A stretch of 64,000 bases of DNA from the NCBI RefSeq assembly GCF_011769525.1, contig NZ_CP050440.1:186001-250000 (forward strand), given 5' to 3'. A program made the translations under genes and the position numbers. Under the pieces are notes generated by a model. It had not been told where the DNA came from and made no database searches. It was given only the letters and a program-made list of their open reading frames with translations. Positions 8,162-15,787 of the stretch are shown here, piece by piece (position 1 is the first letter of the stretch; every line of letters starts with the position of its first letter). Source of the stretch: Tolypothrix sp. PCC 7910 (GTDB taxonomy: Bacteria > Cyanobacteriota > Cyanobacteriia > Cyanobacteriales > Nostocaceae).

Positions 8162-9325
8162 TTAAGCAGTTAAAGCAGTTTGCTGAATTAATTCGCTTGT
8201 ACCAATCGCACCAAAAATTGTTGGTATTGACTGTTCTGGACGACATAATAAACTTTTAGCAACCTGAAGCATGGCAATACCTGTATTGCCAAAAGATTTT
8301 TGATACTGAATCATTGCTTGAATCCCTTGAATTAAAGCAAAACCTGTAAATTGCATCACACGCAGCAAGAAATCAGGACGGTGTTTTAAAATTTCTGGGA
8401 ATGTCTGCAAATAAACTTGGGTTAATGTCGCAATTGAAGGCTGAAGCTTTTCTAGGGGAGTTATCGCTAAACTTAGAGATTCTTCCAGACTCAAAGATTT
8501 ACTGATAACTAAGCTACCCAGCCATAATTGGACGTAGCTACTAATTAGTGTTCCTAAATCAAATGCGGGATCTCCCCAAGCAGAACGTTCCCAATCAATT
8601 ATGCGGATAATATTGTTAGTTGATTGCTGCCAATTGTGATGAAGTAATATATTATTTAGCTTGAGATCATTGTGAGTTAAACAACAAGGAATCACAGCAT
8701 TACCCAATTTTTTTAAAGCTGTTCCTAAGCTATCAAAACGTTGATATAGGGCAAAAAATCTTAACCCATCATTAGGGACTAAACCAAAAATTTCTGGTTC
8801 TATTATTTCTAAATACTGAACTATTTTTCTTACTTGTTCTGTGTAAGAATTATCTGAATTAACCGATAGGAAATTCTGATATTCTTGATAGTTGAAAGTA
8901 TGACGATGAATATTAGCTAAGAAATTACCTATTGCCGCGGCAATTTTACTATCAAAAATTTTCTCTTTGGTATAAAATTCCATTAAATCTTGATAATCAT
9001 CTAGATATCTCGCTACCATAATGGAATTGTCTGCATCATAATGCAGTATTTCTGGTAGAGAAGGGCGAAGATGATTTAATTCAGGAAATTTTTGTACAAA
9101 TTTTTGAATGCGCCACTCACTTAAAAATTCTCCCGATGCTTTTCCTTCGTGATTGTGCCGTTCTTGCTTGACTAACAGTTTTTGATGATTTGGCAGTGTT
9201 AGTAATAAATTAAAATTTTTAGCAGATTTTAATTCTATGTCAATCTGGTTTGTTTCGCTTGGAGAACAAAGGTTATGTCTAGCTAAATAATCGCAGACAT
9301 TCTGAGCATTTAATAAAAAAGTCAT
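8162..9325 (-). CDS. Aminoglycoside-phosphotransferase-like kinase of the lanthipeptide locus
   Basis: 387 residues, APH/choline-kinase fold. The catalytic loop reads THNDLKLNNIL (His218, Asp220, Asn225) and the metal-binding motif reads IIDWERSAWGDP (Asp244). A candidate ATP lysine is in LLVKQERHN (Lys53). All core kinase residues are therefore present. It is the first gene of the minus-strand set kinase, HopA1-like, LanM (24 and 48 bases apart), which argues that its substrate is the precursor peptide rather than an antibiotic. In class V lanthipeptides such kinases phosphorylate Ser/Thr before elimination. An unrelated small-molecule kinase remains possible. Confidence 0.8.
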   Translation of the reverse strand: MTFLLNAQNVCDYLARHNLCSPSETNQIDIELKSAKNFNLLLTLPNHQKLLVKQERHNHEGKASGEFLSEWRIQKFVQKFPELNHLRPSLPEILHYDADNSIMVARYLDDYQDLMEFYTKEKIFDSKIAAAIGNFLANIHRHTFNYQEYQNFLSVNSDNSYTEQVRKIVQYLEIIEPEIFGLVPNDGLRFFALYQRFDSLGTALKKLGNAVIPCCLTHNDLKLNNILLHHNWQQSTNNIIRIIDWERSAWGDPAFDLGTLISSYVQLWLGSLVISKSLSLEESLSLAITPLEKLQPSIATLTQVYLQTFPEILKHRPDFLLRVMQFTGFALIQGIQAMIQYQKSFGNTGIAMLQVAKSLLCRPEQSIPTIFGAIGTSELIQQTALTA

Positions 9326-10049
9326 GGGTAACTGAAAAATATCAGATTTTGCATTTAGCAGGTTACTGCTGTTAAGCTATTCTGCTTTTAAGTTGCATAA
9401 TCCATCATGAGGGCTGTTGACAGTTGACCGTTAACATTTAAATGTCAACAGCCCTTATTAGTATTTATACAATTTAGAGGCGCATTAGCCTAATTACTAT
9501 CTTCTGCAAGGATTTGATATTTTTCTAGAATTGTTAAATTCTAAAAGTGACAAAAAAAATCTAGTTTGAACCTATTATTTAGGGTAAATTACCTAGAAAA
9601 TATGTTTATGAGTAGAGATATTGATGATCTGGAATGATTACTATAATATTTATGTCCTATTTTGATGCGATCGCACCTCATAAGCTGGTATGCATTTAAG
9701 TTGCACATTCTCTTTTTGAGACTGTCATTTGCCTTTTGTAAATACAAATGGCAAATGACTAATGACGAAGGGATACCTTCACGGGTAGTTATGTAATTTA
9801 GATGTTTTTGAGCTTACTACCCTAAATATAGGGTTTAGCATTACTTGCCCATAAAATCAACGATAATCTGTACATCACCAAACTGTAATCTGCTGTATAT
9901 ACTTCCCTAAAGAAGGCGGGGTAAAGGGTAAGGGGAAAAAGGTAAAAGGGATAAAAACTTTTCCCTTGCTTTATTGCAATAATATAGACAATCTCTGAGC
10001 AGGCGCTTGCTATCATCTAAAGTTTTCACCATTTTTTAAATTCCTTTGT
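9326..10049. other. Gene-poor stretch upstream of the kinase operon
   Basis: No gene could be supported. It holds a 12-base stem, AGGGCTGTTGAC (9410-9421) with GTCAACAGCCCT (9444-9455), whose loop contains a near-perfect palindrome around GTTAAC. This lies 85 bases upstream of the kinase start and lacks a T-run in that direction. A second hairpin (CATTTGCC 9726-9733 / GGCAAATG 9750-9757) follows. The promoter of the kinase-HopA1-LanM unit should lie between 9326 and about 9600. Confidence 0.4.
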
Positions 10050-10262
10050 TTATTTTATAGTTAGTAGCTGATTGCTAAATTCTTGGAGTTGATGGTGAAT
10101 CCAATCGCTACCTCTAGCTGTACATTGGGGACAAATATCTCCGTAGCCGTCACCTTCGTCATTGCAAACAATTAATCTTGCTGCCAACATCTGAAAACTT
10201 TGATGGCAAATTAAACAAACTTTGCGAGTTTTTTCTGTATTGCATTCTATTTGAAATTGCAT
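10050..10262 (-). CDS. Small four-Cys (zinc-ribbon-like) protein
   Basis: 70 residues starting MQFQIECNTEKTRKVCLICH. The ATG at 10262 is preferred over a start 24 bases earlier because TTAGGAGAA lies just before it. Two pairs, CLIC and CPQC, spaced about 30 residues apart suggest a structural zinc site. The middle contains NDEGDGYGD. No family is recognised and the neighbours give no clue. It is likely a soluble cytoplasmic protein. Confidence 0.6.
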   Translation of the reverse strand: MQFQIECNTEKTRKVCLICHQSFQMLAARLIVCNDEGDGYGDICPQCTARGSDWIHHQLQEFSNQLLTIK

Positions 10263-10415
10263 ATTTTTTCTCCTAATTGAAGGCAATTAAATAAATTAAT
10301 TCTTGAGCAAATGGATAAAATCACTCACTGAAAAATTATTAAAGTCTCTGACAAACCGCACCTACAAATAGATGCGGTTGTTTATAGAAGAAGCTTCCTT
10401 TAAACAATAGGTGAG

Positions 10416-11288
10416 TTATTTTTGAGTAAAGACAGCTACCTTATCTTGACCTTGGGTCATATAAGCACAAGCCATGTGTGATGAGTTATACGCCCAGCCT
10501 ATGCGTCCTTGACGGTCTACAAGGATGCACCCAGCCTCACCTTTAACTTTAGATTTCAAAGCCTCAATCGCCATCTGTGCAGCTTCATCTGGATGTCTAT
10601 CTCCAGTTAAAAAATCGATGGCAGTTTTCGCCAAAACTACTGGGATAATCGACTCGCCATCACCTGTGGTTGAGCAAGCACCTAGTTTATTATCAGCGTA
10701 CAATCCAGAGCCAACAACCGCAGTGTCACCGACGCGACCTTGTTGTTGCTTGGTAGTGCCGCCAGTTGAAGTACCGGCAGCTAAGATGCCACTAGCATCT
10801 AAAGCTACGCAACCTACAGTATTAGGGCGATCAATTACTTTCTCATCTTCCTTCCACTGCTGCCACTGCTCTTCGGCTATCAAGTCTTCTTTTTTACACA
10901 TCTCCGCCCCGGATTCTGCGGCGAAGCGTTCTGCACCCCTTGCTACTAGTAGCCTGGGTTTGTCATCCATAATTTTGCGTGCTACTGAAATGGGATGACG
11001 GACACCTTGGACTGCTGCAACTGCTCCCCAACTTAAAGAGCCTTCCATAATCGCTGCGTCTAACTCTACTTCGCCATCGCTGTTGAGAGTTGCACCCAGA
11101 CTGGCGTTAAATGTCTGGTCTGCTTCTAACACGCGGATAGCTGCTTCTACAGCTTCTGCAGCACTACCACCACTAATCAGTACTGCCCAACCAGCTTCTG
11201 CAGCTGCTGTACAGCCTGCATTGTTAGCAGCAACTTTTTCTTCCGTGATGGTTTTTGCTCCACCATGAACAATGATCGTCGGTATCAT
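10416..11288 (-). CDS. Plant-type L-asparaginase / isoaspartyl peptidase
   Basis: 290 residues, Ntn-hydrolase (threonine peptidase T2) family. It hydrolyses isoaspartyl dipeptides and asparagine after cleaving itself before Thr157 in the motif PNTVGCVALD. The N-terminal signature IIVHGGAKTI and the substrate-site GRVGDTAVVGSG are present, and the length fits a complete precursor. The protein is expected in the cytoplasm, turning over damaged proteins or storage-polymer dipeptides; cyanophycin breakdown in cyanobacteria yields beta-Asp-Arg for such enzymes. HflX begins upstream after 14 bases of spacer, so the two may be cotranscribed. Confidence 0.9.
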   Translation of the reverse strand: MIPTIIVHGGAKTITEEKVAANNAGCTAAAEAGWAVLISGGSAAEAVEAAIRVLEADQTFNASLGATLNSDGEVELDAAIMEGSLSWGAVAAVQGVRHPISVARKIMDDKPRLLVARGAERFAAESGAEMCKKEDLIAEEQWQQWKEDEKVIDRPNTVGCVALDASGILAAGTSTGGTTKQQQGRVGDTAVVGSGLYADNKLGACSTTGDGESIIPVVLAKTAIDFLTGDRHPDEAAQMAIEALKSKVKGEAGCILVDRQGRIGWAYNSSHMACAYMTQGQDKVAVFTQK

Positions 11289-11302
11289 AGAATTTCCTTT
11301 AG

Positions 11303-12991
11303 TTAATATGAGTTTTGCGGGATTGCAATCGCCTCTAGGGGTTTGTCTATTAATTGGAGCGATCGCATTTTTAATGTTTCTAAACCCAAGCGCTCAGTTG
11401 CAGATATAAACACCGCTTCGGGATACCTTTGTTGAGCTTCCACCAAAGTTTGCCTATCTACGCGGTCAATTTTGTTAAAAACAATCACACTCTTGCCGGG
11501 AATTTCGGGCATATCTGCGAGGATTTCCTCTACACTCACAATATGGTCTTCCCAGGCTGGATGGGATAAATCCACGACATGAAGTAAAGCATCTGCTTCC
11601 ACTACTTCCTCTAATGTGGCGCGAAATGCATCCATTAATGAGGGTGGGAGTTCGTGAATAAACCCGACTGTATCTGTCAGCAGAATTGACCGTCGTTGTT
11701 GTGTTTCCGGTTCTGTAATTACTACTTTGCGTGTTGTCGGGTCGAGGGTGGCGAAGAGTTGGTCTGCGGTGTAAACTTCCGCATTAGTTAGCACATTCAA
11801 CAACGTAGATTTACCTGCATTGGTATACCCCACTAATGCCAATACTGGGATTTCTTGCTGTTGTCGTTGTTGTCTAATCCGGGCGCGATGTGCTTGTAAT
11901 TGGTTGACTTCTTGCTGTAGTTGAGCAATTCGCCGTTGAATTACTCGCCTTTCTGTCTCTAGTTTTGTTTCACCAGGCCCCCGCGTCCCAATTCCCGCAC
12001 CCAATCTCGACATTTCCTGACCGCGACCGCGTAGACGAGGTAGCATATATTCGAGTTGCGCCAATTCTACTTGTAATTTACCCTCTTGAGTCCGCGCACG
12101 TTGAGCGAAAATATCCAGAATGACTTCTGTGCGGTCTACAACTGAGATGCCTATTTCTTGCTCTAAATTGCGGGCTTGAGATGCAGAAATATCGCGGTCA
12201 AAAACAATCAAATTCGCGCCCACTTTTTGAGCTAAAAGTGTGATTTCTTCCACCTTTCCCTTACCAACAACTGTTTGCGGATGAGGGCGATCGCGTTTCT
12301 GTTGCATTGTATCTAGGACAATTCCACCAGCGCTTTCAACCAAACGTACCAATTCAGCAAGTCCATCTTCAAAGCGTCGGCTAGAAATATCTTCTGTTTG
12401 TACTCCTACTAACAACACTTTATCTTGATTAGATACGATGTCTTGAGATGAAAATACCCCGTCTCCTGCATCAGTAATTTGGCTTTCCCATTCTGCAACT
12501 AAAACATCAAATTCTTGTTCGGTAAGGTCATCTAAAGTCAAAGGAGGTGAAACCACCCAAGGATTTTCTGGATCGGGGAAAAGATAAGCTAAAAAAGTTT
12601 CGTCTACTTGCCCATCAACTACAGCCAAAATAATCAGAGCATCTAAGCGTTGCCGTGTCATTGCCACTAACGCTGCATCATCCGGCGATGATGATTTAAA
12701 TTGAGTAGTAATACAACGAATGCCGCTTAAACGGTCTGCACTACGTCGGGGTAATTCATCAGCTGGAATTTGAGTTTGACTTGGTGTACCAATGGCAACT
12801 CGGATAACTTGTCCACGCCGATTGATATAACAACAAATTTGATGATGGATCTCTGTACTCAACTGCGCTAAAAGTTGAGCAAATTCCGGCGTAATAAATC
12901 TATCTCCTGGTTCCCGTTGCTCGTAAAGCTGCTGTAATCGTTTGATTTGGCTAGCTCTTATTCGCTGCGTATTGCCATAAATATTTTGCAT
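11303..12991 (-). CDS. hflX: Ribosome-associated GTPase HflX
   Basis: 562 residues. HflX GTPases bind the 50S subunit and split stalled ribosomes after stress. An N-terminal extension (about 1-190) precedes the HflX N-domain with its Gly-rich stretch LRGRGQEMSRLGAGIGTRGP. The GTPase domain then shows G1 VGYTNAGKST (about 387-396), the DTVGF G3 segment and NKID. Proteins of this length, longer than the E. coli protein, are usual in cyanobacteria. A perfect 12-base palindrome ACTGTTAACAGT sits at the start codon and might be an operator. Confidence 0.93.
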   Translation of the reverse strand: MQNIYGNTQRIRASQIKRLQQLYEQREPGDRFITPEFAQLLAQLSTEIHHQICCYINRRGQVIRVAIGTPSQTQIPADELPRRSADRLSGIRCITTQFKSSSPDDAALVAMTRQRLDALIILAVVDGQVDETFLAYLFPDPENPWVVSPPLTLDDLTEQEFDVLVAEWESQITDAGDGVFSSQDIVSNQDKVLLVGVQTEDISSRRFEDGLAELVRLVESAGGIVLDTMQQKRDRPHPQTVVGKGKVEEITLLAQKVGANLIVFDRDISASQARNLEQEIGISVVDRTEVILDIFAQRARTQEGKLQVELAQLEYMLPRLRGRGQEMSRLGAGIGTRGPGETKLETERRVIQRRIAQLQQEVNQLQAHRARIRQQRQQQEIPVLALVGYTNAGKSTLLNVLTNAEVYTADQLFATLDPTTRKVVITEPETQQRRSILLTDTVGFIHELPPSLMDAFRATLEEVVEADALLHVVDLSHPAWEDHIVSVEEILADMPEIPGKSVIVFNKIDRVDRQTLVEAQQRYPEAVFISATERLGLETLKMRSLQLIDKPLEAIAIPQNSY

Positions 12992-13099
12992 ACTGTTAAC
13001 AGTTGAAAAACTTGTTTAAATTTGGTGTTTTTAAATCAAAAATTAAGGGAATTTCTTCAAAAAAGGGTTATATAGCCGTTACCATCTTGGTGAAGTATC

Positions 13100-13202
13100 A
13101 ATACTTGTCGGTCAAGGGAAAAAAGGGGAATGGGAAAAGCGAACGAAAAAACTTTTTCGCCAAAACCCATTTTGGGATCAAAAGGCTATCCCTTGTAGTA
13201 TT
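13100..13202. repeat. MITE-like element, degenerate copy C
   Basis: 103 bases beginning AATACTTGTCGGTCAAGGG and ending in TAGTATT, with a G/A-rich inner part. It matches the two 123-base copies at 24451 and 29389 at its left end, while its right end has decayed. Confidence 0.6.
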
Positions 13203-13360
13203 GGGTGAGGTATAGGAATAAAAAATTAACACCCAATGGAAGAGGATGAACGCAGATAAATTTGTACCTCAGTAGATTAGGTGAGGCTATATTATACGTA
13301 CTTATTTATAAATATCTCTCTAAAATTTTGTTTTAATCTATCAAGCGGCATAAGATTTAT

Positions 13361-13422
13361 GGCGTTGCATATTTGCGGGATGAATTCAGAATTCTGGGTA
13401 CAGATTAAAGTCGATTCTTTGC
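13361..13422. repeat. 62-bp dispersed repeat, copy 1
   Basis: Begins GGCGTTGCATATTTGCGGG and includes ATTCAGAATTCTGGG. The copy at 34108-34169 differs at about four positions. It lies in the 560-base spacer between HflX and CrtW, which otherwise holds only the MITE copy and simple sequence. No coding frame was found in either copy. Confidence 0.8.
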
Positions 13423-13552
13423 CAACGCCAAAACTAACTGGTGGAGGGTGTCATTGATTATTTGTCAATTGTCATTTGTCCTCAGTTATTCGTGAGAGGA
13501 AACAAGGCCAAGCATGATTAATTATTTCCCTTGCCCCCTTTCCCTTATAACT

Positions 13553-14332
13553 TCAATTTTGCCCAATACTTACTCTCTGCCTATATACAGATGGTAGTTG
13601 CCACCAAGATACATGGGGATACTCGTGATGTTCTTCATGGTAACCAAAGTGGTAGCAAGCGATGAATGACCAAAAAGTTGGTAAGGCAATTGTTTGGCTG
13701 CAATGGGGATAAATGTACCCTGTATCTGGTTCCCGATGAGGTAAATATGTGCCGAAATAAAACAGTTGAATCGAACTTAAAATTGGCGGAATACTCCAAA
13801 ATAAGATGAGATTTATTTCAGAGATATGCAAAACATATTTGGCTAAATTAAATACGATACTTAGAAATATTAATTGTTGCCAACTAGAGTATTCTAGCAT
13901 GAAGCGAAAATACCATGAGATAGGATTTTCTTGCTTGCTATCATGAAAATCAGGGTCAATTTCGCTAGCTGGATGACGATGATGTAGCCAATGCTTTTTT
14001 AACATCTTTTGATAGGGAAAAAAAGCATAAAGTGCTACAGCTAGCGACCCAATAAAATTATTAATTTTCGGATTTTTGCGAAAAACCGACCCATGCATAG
14101 CATCATGTGCCGTAATAAATAGCCCTGTATACAGGAACATTTGCCAAACTATCGCTATGGGTATCAACCAAATTGGGAACTTGGCAAAGTTAACGCTAAG
14201 TAACAGAGCTAAACTACCTGCCCAAAGGCTAATAATTAGGATAGCAATTGCTAACCCATAAATACTATCTTGTTGAGTGGTAAATTCCTCAACTTCCACA
14301 TAATAGCTAAGTGGTTTCTCACAAATATTCAA
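13553..14332 (-). CDS. crtW: Beta-carotene ketolase CrtW
   Basis: 259 residues. CrtW adds 4-keto groups to beta-carotene or zeaxanthin, giving echinenone, canthaxanthin or astaxanthin-type pigments. It is a membrane di-iron enzyme. The His clusters are HDAMH (76-80), HWLHHRH (114-120) and HFGYHEEHH (about 228-236), with hydrophobic segments between them. The start is a TTG at 14332, chosen because AGGGG stands eight bases upstream and no ATG fits. No other carotenoid gene is nearby, as is usual in cyanobacteria where these genes are scattered. Confidence 0.93.
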   Translation of the reverse strand: MNICEKPLSYYVEVEEFTTQQDSIYGLAIAILIISLWAGSLALLLSVNFAKFPIWLIPIAIVWQMFLYTGLFITAHDAMHGSVFRKNPKINNFIGSLAVALYAFFPYQKMLKKHWLHHRHPASEIDPDFHDSKQENPISWYFRFMLEYSSWQQLIFLSIVFNLAKYVLHISEINLILFWSIPPILSSIQLFYFGTYLPHREPDTGYIYPHCSQTIALPTFWSFIACYHFGYHEEHHEYPHVSWWQLPSVYRQRVSIGQN

Positions 14333-14719
14333 GCCGATACCCCTTTTGGTTCACAACTTAAATTAGAAAATTAATTGTAGTTATTTAGCTAATTTTTTTA
14401 AATTTTATAGCAAAACTACTGAAACCAATATCTAATTTAATGTTTTTATTTTATCGATGCTAATCTAGCCTAGATTCTATCTTTAGGTGCAAAAGTAACA
14501 TCATCTCTGTCTAACCTAAAGATAAATATATTGATATAAGCAGGTTAATCATCTAATAATTGGTATCGGATAATTCTAACTTATGGATGTATAAACAATT
14601 TATATCTTCCTAATCTATAGGAGTGCGATTTAATAGGGTGCGTGAGCTGTAACGCACGAAAAAGATTTCCAAAATGCGTTAGCGATAGCGTAACGCATCC
14701 TACTATTAACAAATTCAAC
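14333..14719. other. Intergenic stretch with a GCGTTA palindrome
   Basis: 387 bases without a gene. AT-rich sequence occupies the CrtW side. Near GalE a palindrome pairs ATGCGTTA (about 14674) with TAACGCAT (14691-14698), preceded by GGGTGCGTGAGCTGTAACGCAC, a partial relative. On the minus strand this follows the GalE stop and may act as its 3' hairpin. Confidence 0.5.
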
Positions 14720-15709
14720 TTAAATATGGCGTTTATGATGCCATTGCCAAGCGTGGCTAATAATTTCGTCTAAATTTGGATATTGAGGTTGCCAGCCTAA
14801 TTTTTGGATTGCTTTATCGCTACTACCAACCAAAATTGGAGGGTCACCAGGGCGGCGATCGCGTTCTTCAATTTTGATTGCTTTTCCTGTTACTTTCTTG
14901 GCAGTTTCTATTACTTCTCTCACTGAAAAACCACTACCATTACCGAGATTAAATACTTCACTTTCTCCGCCTTTTAGTAGATATTCCAACCCTAAAATAT
15001 GTGCTTGTGCTAAGTCCGTCACATGAATATAATCTCGGATACAAGTGCCATCTGCGGTAGGGTAATCGGTACCGAAAATAAAAATAGATTCGCGCTTACC
15101 TAAAGCAGCTAATAGCACTAATGGTATGAGATGAGTTTCCGGTTCGTGGTCTTCACCTAACAAGCCATTCGGGTCAGCACCTGCGGCATTAAAATAGCGA
15201 AAACGTACAGATTTTAAATTATAAGCTGTATCAAAATCAGATAAAATGCGCTCTACCATCCATTTGCTAGTAGCATAAGGGCTAATGGGGTCTTGGGGAT
15301 GGTCTTCTGTTAGAGGAATAAACTGTGGTACACCATAGAGAGCGCAAGTAGAAGAAAAGATAAATTTATTGACTGACGCTTGTATCATTGCTTCTAAAAG
15401 TGTCAGAGTACCAACAACATTATTTTGATAATATTTGGCTGGATGAGTAACAGATTCACCCACAGCAATATAGGCTGCAAAATGCATCACAGCATCTATA
15501 TTGTGGGAGGAGAATATATTATCAAGCAGGGCGCGATCGCTCATATCGCCCACAATCAATTTTATCTGCAAAACATCTTCTACAAGTTCTCGATGTCCAT
15601 TCGACAAATTATCTAAAACAATTACTTCATAACCCGCATTTTTGAGGGCTAATACTGCATGGGAGCCAATATATCCGGCTCCTCCTGTTACTAAAATGGT
15701 GTTTGTCAT
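14720..15709 (-). CDS. galE: UDP-glucose 4-epimerase GalE
   Basis: 329 residues, short-chain dehydrogenase fold. It interconverts UDP-glucose and UDP-galactose with bound NAD. The N-terminal Rossmann motif is GGAGYIGSH, the catalytic Ser-Ser-Thr stretch reads FSSTCALYG, and the Tyr-Lys pair is in SPYATSKWMVE. The length is normal. It is followed upstream by the GH1/RmlD and GT/Glf fusion genes on the same strand; its product UDP-galactopyranose is the substrate of Glf, which links the three genes into a galactofuranose pathway. Confidence 0.95.
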   Translation of the reverse strand: MTNTILVTGGAGYIGSHAVLALKNAGYEVIVLDNLSNGHRELVEDVLQIKLIVGDMSDRALLDNIFSSHNIDAVMHFAAYIAVGESVTHPAKYYQNNVVGTLTLLEAMIQASVNKFIFSSTCALYGVPQFIPLTEDHPQDPISPYATSKWMVERILSDFDTAYNLKSVRFRYFNAAGADPNGLLGEDHEPETHLIPLVLLAALGKRESIFIFGTDYPTADGTCIRDYIHVTDLAQAHILGLEYLLKGGESEVFNLGNGSGFSVREVIETAKKVTGKAIKIEERDRRPGDPPILVGSSDKAIQKLGWQPQYPNLDEIISHAWQWHHKRHI

Positions 15710-15787
15710 TGGTCATTTGTTATTTGTCATTTGGTAATTGGTAATGGGGATTTCTCTTTGTCCCCTTGTCTCCTCATCCCCCTTTCC

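Noticed and set aside
9822-10016. Open frame of 64 codons on the minus strand
   Set aside because: No recognisable domain, no good ribosome site, and it runs through G-rich simple sequence; treated as chance.
10525-10998. Long frame opposite the isoaspartyl peptidase
   Set aside because: Shadow of the real gene in another frame; Ser/Ala-rich composition without domains.
13003-13215. Plus-strand frame of 70 codons after HflX
   Set aside because: Most of it is the decayed MITE-like copy; Lys/Gly-rich composition comes from the repeat.
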